Shown one piece after another: positions 35,398-47,372 of a stretch of DNA of 64,000 nt. Positions within the stretch are counted from its first letter, which is position 1. The number at the start of each line of letters is the position of its first letter. This DNA is from Cymodocea nodosa. Its lineage: Eukaryota; Streptophyta; Magnoliopsida; Alismatales; Cymodoceaceae. The notes beneath the pieces are model-generated. The model saw only the letters and a list, made by a program, of their open reading frames with translations, was not told where the DNA came from and did no database searches. Location of the stretch: assembly GCA_036874045.1 (NCBI GenBank), contig CM072347.1, forward strand, positions 7,194,501-7,258,500, written 5' to 3'. A program made the position numbers and the translations under genes.

Positions 35398-38300
35398 TCA
35401 ATCCTTCTTCCTAAGTTCATTTACTTCCTTCTAGAGCTTTTCTAATTGTTGTTCTAATTGATTTATACGTTCAACATCTCCTATAATGTCTCTAGAAGGT
35501 CCAACTATCTCTACAACTATAGCATTATAATTTTTATACTCCTTCACTGAAATGGCTCTAGATCTTATCCTCTTGAATGTCTATTTCGTGAAGTCAATAT
35601 TGTCCACCATCAGTAGTGGAATTAGATCTCCATAAAATAATTTTTTCTGTGCTGCTCTCAACTTGGAGATAAAAACTGAAGACCAGTTTACTCTAATCTT
35701 GTTCACAACTACATATGTTGCCCATTTAACAAATTGACTTAATTCTATATCATGGCCTTGTCATTGGTAGACATTTTTAATCAAAATGTTAGCTACCATG
35801 TGTGTTTTACTATTTAAGTACTTCAATCTGTTTAATAGTGGCACACCAGGATTGATAGCTAAACAGTCTTTAATTTCTTGTTCTATCCACTTGACTACAG
35901 TTGTATTTTTCAAGATTTCTATTCCTTCATTTTTCAATCCAAAAATGTTGTGGAGAAGCTCTGGTGTTATCTATACATTAGCTTGCTCCACGCTAGAAAT
36001 TAAACTTCCTTCTTCCTCTCTCAAATTGGCATAAAAGTAAGGCACTAAATTTTCATATATTGCATGCCCTCTTTGCTGAGAAATAAATTACAGTAGACCT
36101 TGGAACTCAAATAATTCTTTAATGTCATTCATGCCGTCCTAGTTTACTGGTCTACTATATATAATATCATAACCCCTAATCTCTTGATATTTATTATATA
36201 CTTCCTGACTCCAAAAGTATACCTCATTTAGAACTATTGCTTTAGCCAGATCAGGAATTTGGATTTGTTGCTCCAAAGGGGTTTGTTCTTGAATTTCTTC
36301 TTTAGTTTGCTGAACTTAAATTTGTTGGAAATTGTTTAGAACGAAAAAGTGCATAATATTAACGGTTAAATGATGGCTAATTGCATAATATTTAGCTTAT
36401 CATATGAGAATTAAGCCATTATGTTATAATTGCACTGTTATATGCTTTAATGAAAGAATTTGCATAATTTCAGGGAATTAATGTTAATTTAGTACATTTC
36501 TAAATTGTTGGTAAGTTGCTCGTTTTTAATTCTTTAGTATCCGAATTTTCTGTTATTTCGGAGAGTTATATTGCATGTACTAGACAGTTATATTTTAAAT
36601 GCTAAAAGAATATTTAAGTGAACAGTATCAACTAGTTGAGTTAGTGTTCTTTTTGTTAAAAGATCACATGCCAAATCGTTGAGTTACAGGTTTAAAGGTA
36701 TAAAAAGATCATGTGAGAACTCATTGAGTTAGTGAGTGAAAACTGTAAGATATATATTTGAACTTGTTAAGTTAGAATGATGCATGTGTTGAATTTAAAA
36801 TACTTTATTATGTCATGTGAGATGCACATGTTTAACTCGTTAAGTTAGCATAACTAAACGCGTTGAGTTAGATGAATACACACTAAGGTAACGCATTATG
36901 TTAGCAGCTTATTTCTTTATTACATGTGTTTTATAGTTAAATCAACGAAGTAAGTTCGTTGAGTTATCTGTAACTCCATGGACCATTTATTTTCTAATAT
37001 GCCATTGTAACGGTTACAGAAACAAGACATTTGAAGGAAAGCCACGATTGTAGATATCACACAGGAATTCACTCGTGGAAGGGAGAAGAAATCACCATCG
37101 TTGATCTAAATGAAGGAAATTCAACTGATCATTTAAAGCAGAAGCAGTTACTACTGAAGAAATATAAAAGAAGAGGAGAAAAAATGAAGGTGTGGTTGGC
37201 GGTGTGTGGCAGTGTGTGTAAAGGTGGAGGACCGCGCTAACTATAGGCAACGTCGGAAGTTCACTGAATCATCCACACCATCACCAACAATTCACCAACA
37301 TCACCAACATTACCATAATCACCAACCATCGGAGGTTTGTAAGGATACTTTCCTGATGTCGGGTCAATTTCGAGCCAAACACGGTGCTTGATAACCACTG
37401 TGAGGAGTGATCGCGTCGCGGGAAGGGAAGCCATTTTCACCAAGCATTGACTCATATCTTAGGAGATCGTAAAGCTTCTAGCCTTGGTTTCAGGTTGATG
37501 CCAATATGTTGAAGAGGAGATCATCTTGCAATTCTGGACTCGCGATTCTATAGGGAGAGGAGGTAGAATTGTAAGTGATTAAGTTTTTAGTAGTGTAATC
37601 GCATAGCATGTAGTGACGGAAGTATTTACTATCGATAGAGATTTTTACATGTCACCTTTCGCCTATTTTCATGAACATCTTAAAACAAAAATACCAAAAA
37701 CAACTTATCTAAGTTTATATTTAGTATTTAAGTATTGTATTGCTTGTTTTGTATTGCGATTAAAGTTATTATTGTGAATGTTTTGTATTTGTTTGATTCA
37801 GAAAATAGAAAATAGTATTACAGTTTACTGAAATCGATTGTTCTAGATACTTAAAGATTTTAATAGTTACTATTTGAAATATTTGAATGTTAGTGTTGCT
37901 TAATGATAAATCTAATATTCATTAGCATTAAAGAGCTCAATTGATGTTATTTACAATTTGTGGAATCGCCCAATGGTTGGCCAAATTCCTTTGTAAATAG
38001 CTGTATTAAACTGAAAAGATAGGCTCTGGGAGTTAACTTAAATCTACAAGATTAGTCTGTTGTGTTAACTGTAACTCAACGGAGGGATTACTGAACACAT
38101 TAAGTATATTATAAAAAATGGAACAATACACAATTCTTACTCAATTTCTCTGTGAGATCGACCTGTACTTGCACACAAATACAATATACATTGTGCACTT
38201 GCAGTTAAAATACAAATTGGAATTAATATCTAATTTATGTGAAAGGTTGTTTGTTTACTTCTAAGAAGGAATTACTGATAAGCATAAAGACAAATTAACT

Positions 38301-39681
38301 AAGTTAAAAATAGAAGTTAACAAATACAAGTTATTTAGTGCTGTTGCTTGGGAACCAATACAAGTTCTCTAGTGCCACCTAAAGCAACCTGAACAGAAAT
38401 GATTCGAAGATTCTTGCATTTTAGCTCCTCTTTCTATTTGTGGTGGAGAGCTGGCAGAACTCTCCACTCTTCTTTCTTGAATTCTTTCAATTAATTGTTG
38501 AAGAGTCTCTCCCTCTTTAGTGGAATCTGTTGAGTCATTTCTTTCTTGTTCAGTATGTATTTGTTCAGTTTCTTCTCTTTCTTCTTCCTCCTAATTACCA
38601 ATCTGCATTGTCATTATTCTTTCTGATTCTGTGGTAGATTGGGATGGAGTCACGGGCAAATTAGCTTCTACCCTAACTTCAGTTTCTTCTATTTGTACAG
38701 GCTGTAGACTAATTTCAGCCTATTTTCCTTCTCCTCTTTGCTCTTGCTACTGCTGCTCCTGCTCCTCCTTAGATTCAGATAGCAGGTCTACAAAAATGGG
38801 CTCTTGAGGCCCTACTGATATTTTAAACTCAGATTTAATCTTTGCTTGAGCTTCAAGTACTATCTCTTTCCCTTTCCTTCTTCTAAATAGCTGTGCCTGG
38901 TCTTCCTCTTCCTCCTCTGAAATTAAATCTACAAAACTAGGCTCTGTAGGTCCTCGAGCCACAAGTACTAGCTCTTCCTATTTTACTTTTCCTAAATTAC
39001 CAGTCTTGAAGGACCAACTTCAGTTTTTCTTAAAGCCATTGATCTAGCTACTTCTTGATGTTGTTTTACTTTGATTTTGTATTAGGCCCTCAACTTTTCT
39101 TCAACCCACTTTTTCTTTATAACATCATACAAAATATGTGTCTTGGCCATAGCCATTTCTTCATTATCTCCTTGGTCTTTTGCTACATTGACCAAGCTAG
39201 CAAACTCCTTGTCTTCTTCTTCAGTTCTCGACCAAGCAAAAGTTACACGTGGTAATGGTTTTGTTGGTGGAACTGAAGGCCCTGCTTGTTCTACTACTGC
39301 AGTCGGCATTTCTGCTACAGGTTCTTCTACTGCTTTCCTCTATTGCTCCCAGATTTCCCATTGAGCATGTCCAGCAATATATCTTACAAACCAGAGTCGT
39401 GACTTGCGTTAGATCAATTCTAAGGTAACCTCATTGTTTGGTCTAATTTTTCATTCTCTATTCACAGCAACTTCTGTTGCTACTTTAATCCTCGTTTCCA
39501 CAATTTGAGGTATTTTAATATCTAAATCTACTAAAACTTTTCTCTAGTAGAAGATGTCATATTCTACCTTTTCTAGTTCTTTCTCTTGAGTTGTGTTCCT
39601 GATCTTTTGTCTTGTATGCCATTCTTCTGATTCTCTGAGAAATCTCGTGGTGTCAACTTCCTCCTAGAATTCTAGTGTCAT
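35398..39681 (-). pseudogene. H ORF1, duplicated copy A, split by a solo LTR
   Basis: The minus frame starts MTLEF at 39681 and ends at TGA 35398-35400. The N-terminal half (39681-38396) reads 'FLRESEEWHTRQKIRN', 'WFVRYIAGHAQWEIWEQ' and 'VTFAWSRTEEEDKEF', then an acidic linker with two repeats of (E)P(S/I)FVDL(I/L)SE. A 2.06-kb solo LTR (36333-38395) follows. The C-terminal half (36327-35398) matches the copia 3' ORF core: 'LFEFQGLL', a GLKNEG-like block, a 'NRIQVNW'-like block, and ends in a coiled coil 'RINQLEQQLEKL'. Several TAG stops disrupt it. In sense order it lies after the 5' LTR and before gag, the position of the extra ORF1 known in Ogre/Tat elements, but equivalence is not shown. 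The protein family resembles 'putative plant transposon protein'. Confidence 0.65.
36333..38395 (+). mobile_element. Solo H-family LTR inside ORF1 (copy A)
   Basis: Starts TGTTTAGAACG and ends CCTGAACA, with 7-bp imperfect terminal inverted repeats TGTTTAG/CTGAACA. It is flanked by GAAAT target duplications (36328-36332, 38396-38400). ORF1 sequence resumes on each side in alignment with 63840-63890. A TATA box TATAAAAG is at 37163-37170. Near the 3' end (38336-38380) it contains Athila-like PBS motifs that would normally lie outside an LTR, so the exact LTR end is open to question. Confidence 0.85.
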
Positions 39682-40430
39682 CTTGACTTCGTGGTGTGAT
39701 AGAACGGAATGGAATCACTGTGATCTTTACTGTTCTAAGTTCTAAATGATTCTGTGGATAATGCCCCTAAATCCTAAGTTTTAGTATAAATAAACTCTAA
39801 GTTTTTGGCAAGTAATCAAGTCATTTTCCTGTGTAAACTCTCGCTATCTCACTCACCTCTTCGTAGAATTACGGTTAACTCCACGGACTAAGTCCGTGGA
39901 CTTAACTACAATACTCCATTGAGTTACAGTTAACTCAACGGAGTAAGTTCGTTAACTTATCCTAGACTCAACGAAGTAAGTTTGTTGAGTTAAGTGTAAC
40001 TTAGTGAACCTCTCGTAAAGTTATAACTAATAAAAATATTTATAATAATAATTTTTAATTCAGTCTAGACTGAAGAATTTCTGGTCTAATTAACTCTTAA
40101 TTGTTCACCCTTTTAAAATTTTGGTCAAACTGTTATATTTCTTAGTTGAACCGAAATTAAATACTTTTTTATTACTAGTTGAATTGATACCATATTTCGG
40201 TAAAATCGACATTTTTACTTAATATAATATATATATATATATTATGTTTCAGTCAGACTAATGGATCCTTTCGGTGTGACCGTAACAATATTTTCCTTTT
40301 AATATATGTTTCGGTAAAATTGATAATTTCTTTTGGTTGAACCATGACTAAATTTAGAATAAGTTTTTTTTTAATTAATAAAGCTCTAGTAGTCCTCTAC
40401 TCGTATTTCTTCTATAATTCACGAACTAAC
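39682..40430 (-). other. Leader upstream of ORF1, copy A
   Basis: No gene. Contains 'gttaactcaacgga' motifs (39860-39980), a TATA-like 'agtataaataaactc' at 39782-39796 (plus strand), and a TA microsatellite at about 40222-40242. Related to 56430-57165. Confidence 0.5.
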
Positions 40431-40600
40431 CTCATTGAGTTACAGTTAACTCAACGGACTAGCCTCAATTACTGTTTCTAACTCAACGAACTAATCTTGT
40501 TGAGTTACAGCTAACTCAACGGACTAGCTTCATTGCTTATTTGCTAACTCCACGGACTAACCTCGTTGAGTTACAAATAACTCAATGGAGTGACCTTATA

Positions 40601-42210
40601 TATAGGATCATATGGCTACACAAGAGGGGGGTGAATTATGTATTTTTAATATTTTCTGAAATATAATTGAAACTTTAAAACTCAAAAACAAGTCGAGACA
40701 TTGTTTTCATAAAATCATTTTTATTCAAGGTTTCAATTACAATATACAATTCAGTTCTCCTCAGAAATTGTAGATGCAATTATATTTCAATACCATGTAT
40801 CATCTAAACAATTTCATAACTACAAACAGAGAAAACTAATTTGCGGAATTTAAAACTTTTCTCCCTGTTTGAGATCTTTCTTCTTCTTCTTTTTCTTCTA
40901 CAGCAATTCCTCAGTGACGAATATCTTGTCTTTTCATGCTTCACCGAATTTGCTTTCTTCTAATACTTCAAATCTTCAGCGACATAAATCTGACCTTTTC
41001 TGCTTCATTGAATTTTCTTCCACTTGAGAGATTTTTCCCAAAAAGGTGTTTTTGATCCTTGAAAAAGATTTTTCTTTTGGTGTGCAGGGATGGTTTGATC
41101 CTTGAAAAGATTTTTCTTTTTGGTGTGCAAGGATGGTTTGATCCTTGAAAAGATTTTTTGTTTTGTGTGCAAGGATAAATTGATCAATGAGAATTCTATG
41201 CCTTTTATACTATATCTTCATTTCATGCATATCCTTCACGTTTAACCATTACCAGTTTTCCACTTCTCCATGTCTTTTCCTTTTCCTTCATCGAAACACA
41301 CATTCTAACCCACGTTTATATTTTGAATTTTCTTTAATCATCAATCCTGGATCTCTGAAAAATTTCCTGAAAATAAACTTTCTCGTCCAAAAATTTTTCA
41401 TTAGTGTAATAAGAAGTCGTTACTTTAATGTTAACTAAACGAGTAACACAAGTATATATATATAACTTAACGAGTTCACCATGTGTTATTTCACATGACA
41501 AGTATTGTAGCTAACTCAACGAACTAAGTCTGTGGTGTTATGCTATCTCAACGAACCATCACCGTTGTGTTATGATAACTCAACGAACCAGTAATAAACA
41601 AATGTTTTTATAATAAGAATTTTACCACGTGCAAAAATAACAACTTAAGTTTATAACGCTAACCTAACACATTGCCTTAGTGTTCAATATAGCAATTCAA
41701 CGCATTTAGTTATGTTAACTTAACGAGTTAAACATGTGCACCTCACGTGATACAATACAACATTCGTAACTTATAATTTCACCACGTGTATAACACTAAC
41801 TTAACGAGTTTGTCTCTTCTTTTACTCACTAACTTAACGAGTTATCACGTGACCTATTTTAACCTTTAAGCCTCTAACTTAACGAGTTCTCACGTGACGT
41901 CTATACAAACAAAACTCTAACTTAACGAGTTGTCTAAACGTGCACTGTTCATGATACAGAAGATATAACATTAAAACATATCATGCTTTTCAATAAAAAC
42001 ACACGTTGACTTAACGTTTAGCTAAATGAGAAATTAATGCAACGAAACGACTAGTTATTAACTTCAGATCCAATACAGACAAGTATTTATTTTAGTAAGC
42101 TTTTTCTGTATTAATTGATGATTTTAATTTCTTTTCACAAGCAATAGTAATTGAGCAAATATGATTATTTTCATTTAGCACACATCATCAAAACAAAAAT
42201 ACTCAACAAT
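40601..42210 (-). repeat. 3' LTR of the 40601-51635 element
   Basis: 1610 bp. Compared with the 5' LTR it lacks 14 bp between two 'aacttaacg' direct repeats in the region of 41462, and keeps a 32-bp segment (about 41952-41983) missing from the 5' LTR. Three ~43-bp minisatellite units at about 41045-41175. Confidence 0.93.
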
Positions 42211-42224
42211 CTCCCCCTTTTTGA
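42211..42224 (-). other. Polypurine tract
   Basis: AAAAAGGGGGAGAT on the minus strand, directly followed by the LTR start TGTTGAG. Confidence 0.9.
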
Positions 42225-42709
42225 TGTTGACAAAACCATATTAAATCAATTATGAAATATGTTGAACTCAACAAAGCACCTTCGTTGGGTTAACTTTTAA
42301 TTCAACAAACTTATTTGTTGACTTAAGTTCACTTAAGCTTATTTCTATTGTTTGTGTAAATTTTACCTCTCAGAACTAAAACTCTCAGATGTCAATAATT
42401 ATATAAGTATCAGTTTTCTAATTATCATCTGTCAGATTACAATAACCATTTAAATAGCATCTCCTTTTATAATATATATATGCAATTAAGATCATAATCA
42501 TCTTTTTATAATATTTCTCCCCCTTTTTGTCATTAATCAAAAAGATAATTACAGAGAATATATATATATATATAAGAGATATAATTACAACAACTCTTTC
42601 TGTAAACAAGAATAATAATTGAAGACATTTACAGAAAAATGTATTGTTCAATCAAATCAAACAAGTAATACAAACATTACATTTTGTATTCAGAAATAGA
42701 CAAAAACAG

Positions 42710-44994
42710 TTATCGACCCCACCTAAGTATATCACTTATAGCATTACATATTTTATCTCCTAGATGCCTAATATCATTTCTGATGTCATTAAGCACTACA
42801 TCTAAGTCAGGAGGTAGCTGGGTTTGCTGTTCTGCTTGAACTGAATAACTATGTTGTTGTTGTTGTATATGGTCTATATCAGGTTGTTGTTGTCGTTGAG
42901 GTTTATGCATGGCCTGGAATTTTTGCAAATCTTTGACACTAAATACTCTCATGCCTTTAGTTTCAGAGGGCCAGTCAGATAAAGTCAATTGGCTTGCAAG
43001 GATTCTACATACAGCATCACCATAAAATAACTTTGAACTCATATGCTGTAGTTGAGACATAAAAACATCAAACCAATTTATTTGAATTCTATTCAGCAGG
43101 CCATAAGTTGCATATAAATAGCTTCTGCTGACTTCCAAATTGTGTCCAACTCTTTGAAATAAATTTGCATGCAATATATTTGTAATAAATCTTGCCTCTG
43201 CATTCAGATTTTCCATTAATCTCATTTCAGAATATACATCTGGAATTTTTGATAAAGACTGAATGCTCCATTCCAGTTGTCTTATTATGTCAAATCTGTT
43301 GGTAACAACAATACCTTCATTCTTTAATCCTAAAACTTCAAAAATTAACTCAGGAGACAATATAAACTCATGTTCATTTATTTGAGTTTTCAGAAAATTT
43401 CCATTCTTGTCTAGATTGCTATAAAAAGCTGCAATAAGCTTTGTGTATGCTTCCATTTCGTTCCTACTGGCAAGAATTTAATGAGGCCTTGAAACTCAAA
43501 CAGATCTCTTATTTCCATCAAATTTCTAAATTTTATTGGATGAGCATGTAGAATTTGACATGTAATCAGATTATTGTATTTCTGCAATGCTTCTTCAGAT
43601 CTAAAATGAATTGCATTACCTTGAATTTTTAATATTATACACAAAGAAGGTGATACCTGAAGCCATGATTCAGAGTTTAATTCATCTTCAGGAACCTCTT
43701 CTTCAAAATGAATGTCATGTTGTTCCTCTTCCAAAATATTATCTTGAAGCTGCTCAAGTAAGCTTGATTCTTCAGCTTCAACAGTGTTAGGAACATTGTC
43801 AATATGCTCAACATTCATCTATTCAGTCTCTATAGAATGTTTAGAGTACAATTTTTCCACAAATTCTACAACCGGCGTATCTGTCTGTAATTGTTCATTT
43901 TGTTCAACAGATAATTCCATTGATTCATACTGTGAATTCTCAAACTCTACTTCTATAGATTCCGTAGAAGGCTGGTTAACTTTTAGCTCTTTTGGAGTCT
44001 TAACAATTTCAATATCTGCTACTCCAGACAATTCAGCCTTTGAACTAGTTACTGCTTCAATATTGTCAATTATATTTGCAATAACTTGTTCAATGTCAAG
44101 TGCCTGATGCTTTGATTTGTCAATTTCTGCATCATCAAGACTTGTACTAATAGAAAAACTTGAGCTCATATTTGACTTGGATTTCTTCTCAAGTTTTCTA
44201 GCAAGGGAAAATAAAGTCTCATTATCTTCATCAGTTTCAGTGTGTTCAAAACTGATGAGTTTATCAAATGCACAATAAGGTACAATGTCTAGACATACAT
44301 TGTCCTTTGGAAATAAATTTTCATCTGATTTTCCTTTTTCAATAGACTTTGTTTCATTAGACATAATTTTTCTAACTTTCCTTCTTCTAAAACATTTTTG
44401 TTTCTCCTTTTCAAGTATTGCTATTTTCTTTTCAAATTGCTCCATAAAAGTTTTCTGCTTTAATTCTTCTAAGGCACTTTCTATTGCAATGGCCTTTCGA
44501 AGACTGTCAACTTTTATTTTGTCTACAGCAATATCTGATTCTACTTGTTTTGAATATAAAGGAGTAGGGATAGCTGATTCATGCTCTTCCTCAAATGCAT
44601 GTAATCTTGTACTGTTTATAGGAGTTTGAGGAGTTCTATTTGATGAACCTACACCTTTTTCCAAATATTTTGCATACTGTTCCAAAAATGCAATCTCAGC
44701 ACATTTCATTCTGTATTCTCTATCAAATTTACTACGAATACCCATGTATGTAATATTTGCATCAGTATGTTGAAGTTCTTGTCTAACTTCATCTATTATT
44801 CCCTGAGGAAAGAAGTAATCTCTATAAAGTTCTGCTAACCTTTTGTCCACTCGAAATATTTTCTTGAACCAAGTACGTGGAACTTCATCATTCTCTATTT
44901 CTTTTCCTTTTGCATCTCTTCTGCTTTTGCCTTTTCCTCTGCCACGACCTTTGTAGAACTTGGAGACCATCATCGCAGGTTGTAACAGCAACAA
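42710..44994 (-). pseudogene. 3' ORF of the copia element (ORF1-like), near-intact
   Basis: The minus strand starts in a basic stretch (KGRGRGKGKSRRDAKGKE), then 'VPRTWFKKIFRVDKRLAELY' and 'IIDEVRQELQ', then a long charged linker with predicted coiled coil (codons ~170-220) and acidic segments. The conserved core begins near codon 480: 'LFEFQGLIKFLPVGTK', 'AAFYSNLD', 'LSPELIFEVLGLKNEG', 'EARFITNILHANLFQRVGHN', 'LYATYGLLNRIQINWFDVF', 'KLFYGDAVCRIL'. A Q-rich tail and a 'LNDIRNDIRHLGDKI' end follow. It is broken only by one TAG (43819-43821) and one frameshift near 43460. It sits where SIRE-type elements carry an env-like ORF, but no signal peptide or membrane segment is evident. Function unknown. 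Confidence 0.75.
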
Positions 44995-44999
44995 GCGGG

Positions 45000-45490
45000 A
45001 AAGATTTTCTTGACAAAGTTTACAAATAACCTAAGTCCCCGTGTAATAAGTGTTTAAATAGGGTTTTTAGGCGTATAACTCAACGTGAAGAGAAGTCGGG
45101 TTTAGAAATTAAATAAATATTGAATAAAGTTTATTCAATCAAGGTACTCGAAATATTCGAGTATAACTCGTTGAGTTAACCAACCTAATGAGTAAAACGC
45201 TGTCTAGAGGCAGTTTTACATGTTACCTTATCTAACATAACGTCTAGTTAGTACACCAATTTTCAGATGCTTCCAACTGAAACGTTCCGAAAACAACACA
45301 CATGCTAAACTTAACATTATCTTGAGAACATTGTAAACTATTTGAACATCTTGTCCTTCGAATCTAAAATAGTTTATTTTTATTTTTAAATTATTTCATC
45401 AAGATTTTAAGAGGACATTAATTCAGATTTACTAAGATTTGTATTCTAAATTATATTAATCTGTTTTCGACATTGTTAATCCTCCCCCTA
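45000..45490 (-). repeat. Internal PPT plus LTR-like segment before the 3' ORF
   Basis: On the minus strand 'ttgtagggggaggatt' (about 45480-45495) precedes a ~490-bp stretch with 'cgttgagtta'-type motifs and a TATA-like 'gtttaaatagggttt' (about 45055), ending at the ORF start. The order PPT, LTR-like, ORF repeats that of C1 (7374-6434). It may be a relic LTR and promoter. Confidence 0.5.
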
Positions 45491-46550
45491 CAAATATACT
45501 TCAAATATATTCAATCAAAATACAAAATATACTTGTAGTGACAATAGATGTTAAGTATAACTATACTTTTACATTTTCTTTTCAAAGACTTCTGTTATCC
45601 TGACATCATCAAAAATGATTTCCAGAATCAATTCCTACTGTATATGAATCAAAACACAACTTTGAACTCAATTCGATTAATTCAAGGAGAATAAAAGAAT
45701 GTATCTCAAATAAACGTTTTCAAAAGTACTAATGTTGATTCAATAAATCAGTAGTCATATTGGTATAAACTATATGCAATTCAAAGATATCTATAATTAA
45801 TGAAACAACTTTTTCTTTTCAAAAACAGTAAATATTGATAATTTTCTTTAAAAGTTAGTTTGAAAAGCTTGAATCATACAAGAGCTTTCTAATGTACCCG
45901 TGTAATGAGCTTTCAATCAACAATCCCAAATCTGATCAGGACCTTAGGTTGCCATATTTAAAGAATCCTTTTTCAGGACAACAATCCTTACATACCTATC
46001 TGCTCAAGTATAAAAGGCTCGTGATCAAACTCATCAATAAACTCTCAAAGATTTTTACTTTGTAAGCACTTTTCATTTTAAGCACAGTATATATGTATTC
46101 CATTAATACAGATGCAATAAAACACAAATCTCATACAATTTTTACTTCTATGATTGTACTGAGAATATGAATCAGTTTCAATAAGCTTATACTTTTGATT
46201 AACAGTTTAAGATGAGTTACATATAACTTATTATACAAGTTTAATCAATTAAGTCAAATTTATGCATGATCATATGCATTTTCCTTGATTCAAAGAAAAC
46301 ATTTAATCAAAATTTCAGAATGTCAGAAGTATTTAATGTTTTTCATTTACACTTCCACTTAAAATCATAAAAACTATTAAAATTGATAAACTACTTAAAA
46401 TCAATAAGATACTACTATGATTTTACAATAAATACATAGTATCTTAAGCAGCAGTTTAGATATTACTTTAGATATTTATAATAAGTATATAATATCTATG
46501 AGGTGAACAACATCATCAATAATATTTATCTTTTTATGTGGAGTTTAAGC
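45491..46550 (-). repeat. H-type 3' UTR sequence inside the copia element
   Basis: Aligns with 57700-58640 and 28380-29290 of the H elements. Blocks include 'cttgaatcatacaagagctt', 'gagctttcaatcaacaatcc', 'ccttacatacctatctgctc' and 'ttaatacagatgcaataaaa'. In the H elements this is the 3' UTR just before the PPT and LTR. Confidence 0.7.
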
Positions 46551-46554
46551 ATTT

Positions 46555-47372
46555 TACACATCACATAGCCTACAAATATCTAAATTTAATCTAATGTTAC
46601 ATAATGTATTTTCGTCTAGAGGTTTTGTAAATATATCAGCTAATTGATTTTTACTAGTCACAAATTCTAATTTAATTTTTCCTTTAATTACGTTATCTCT
46701 TAGAAAATGATGTCTAACCTCTATATGCTTTGCTCTTGAATGTAATACAGGATTTTTGGAAAGATTTATTGTAGAACTACTATCACAATAAATCTCAGTT
46801 GTATCATAAGATAATCCAAAATCTTCTAAAGTTTGCCTTATCCACAGAATCTAAGTGCAACACAGTGCAGCAGCAACATATTCAGCTTCTGTAGTAGAAA
46901 GTGCTACACAGTTTTGCTTTTTACTAAACCATGACACTAAATTATTTCCCAATAATTGACATGAGCCACTGGTACTCTTTCTATCAGATTTAGATCCTGC
47001 ATAATCAGCATCAGTATATCCTATAAGATCTATTGAACTATCCTTAGAATAATACAGTCCAAAATTTTTAGTTCCTTGTATATATCTAAATATTCTTTTA
47101 ACTGCAATTAAGTGTGATTCTTTAGGATTAGATTGAAATCTAGCGCAAACACACACAGCAAACATAATATCAGGTCTACTAGCAGTCAAATAAAGTAAAG
47201 AACCAATCATACTTTTGCATTTTCTTTGATCTATAGATTTTCCTATGTCATCAATATCTATCTTTAAAGTAGTACTCATAGGAGTTCCTCGAATCCTTGT
47301 ATCATTAAAATTAAATTTCTTAAGCATTTCATCTGCATATTTTTCCTGATTTAAAAATATACCTTTATCCAT
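46555..47372 (-). pseudogene. Copia pol tail: end of RT and RNase H
   Basis: The minus strand opens 'MDKGIFLNQEKYADEMLKKF', the last part of copia RT, then 'YLTASRPDIMFAV', 'DADYAGSKSDRKSTSG' and 'VALSTTEAEYVAAALCCT' (RNase H active-site region D...E...D). A single TAG at 46851-46853 interrupts it, after which 'ILWIRQTLEDFGLSYDTTEI', 'CDSSSTINLSKNP' and 'LADIFTKPLDENTL' complete RNase H. The RT catalytic YVDD block is not present because the region upstream is deleted. Confidence 0.88.

Noticed and set aside
40222-40242. TA microsatellite as a functional element
   Set aside because: Simple sequence that differs by a few units between the duplicate copies. Only slippage is indicated.
34878-40430. 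Duplicate copies as an assembly artefact
   Set aside because: The copies differ by scattered substitutions and small indels and contain different states of the copia insertion, which an artefact of repeated reads would not give. Long-read confirmation is still desirable.
43784-44107. Plus-strand frame opposite the copia 3' ORF
   Set aside because: Shadow of the minus-strand coding sequence, with Ser/Cys-rich composition expected from the complement of an acidic linker.
42710-44994. Env-like envelope gene after pol
   Set aside because: The position fits, but I see no signal peptide, transmembrane helix or fusion-type segment. The core matches the ORF1 family instead.
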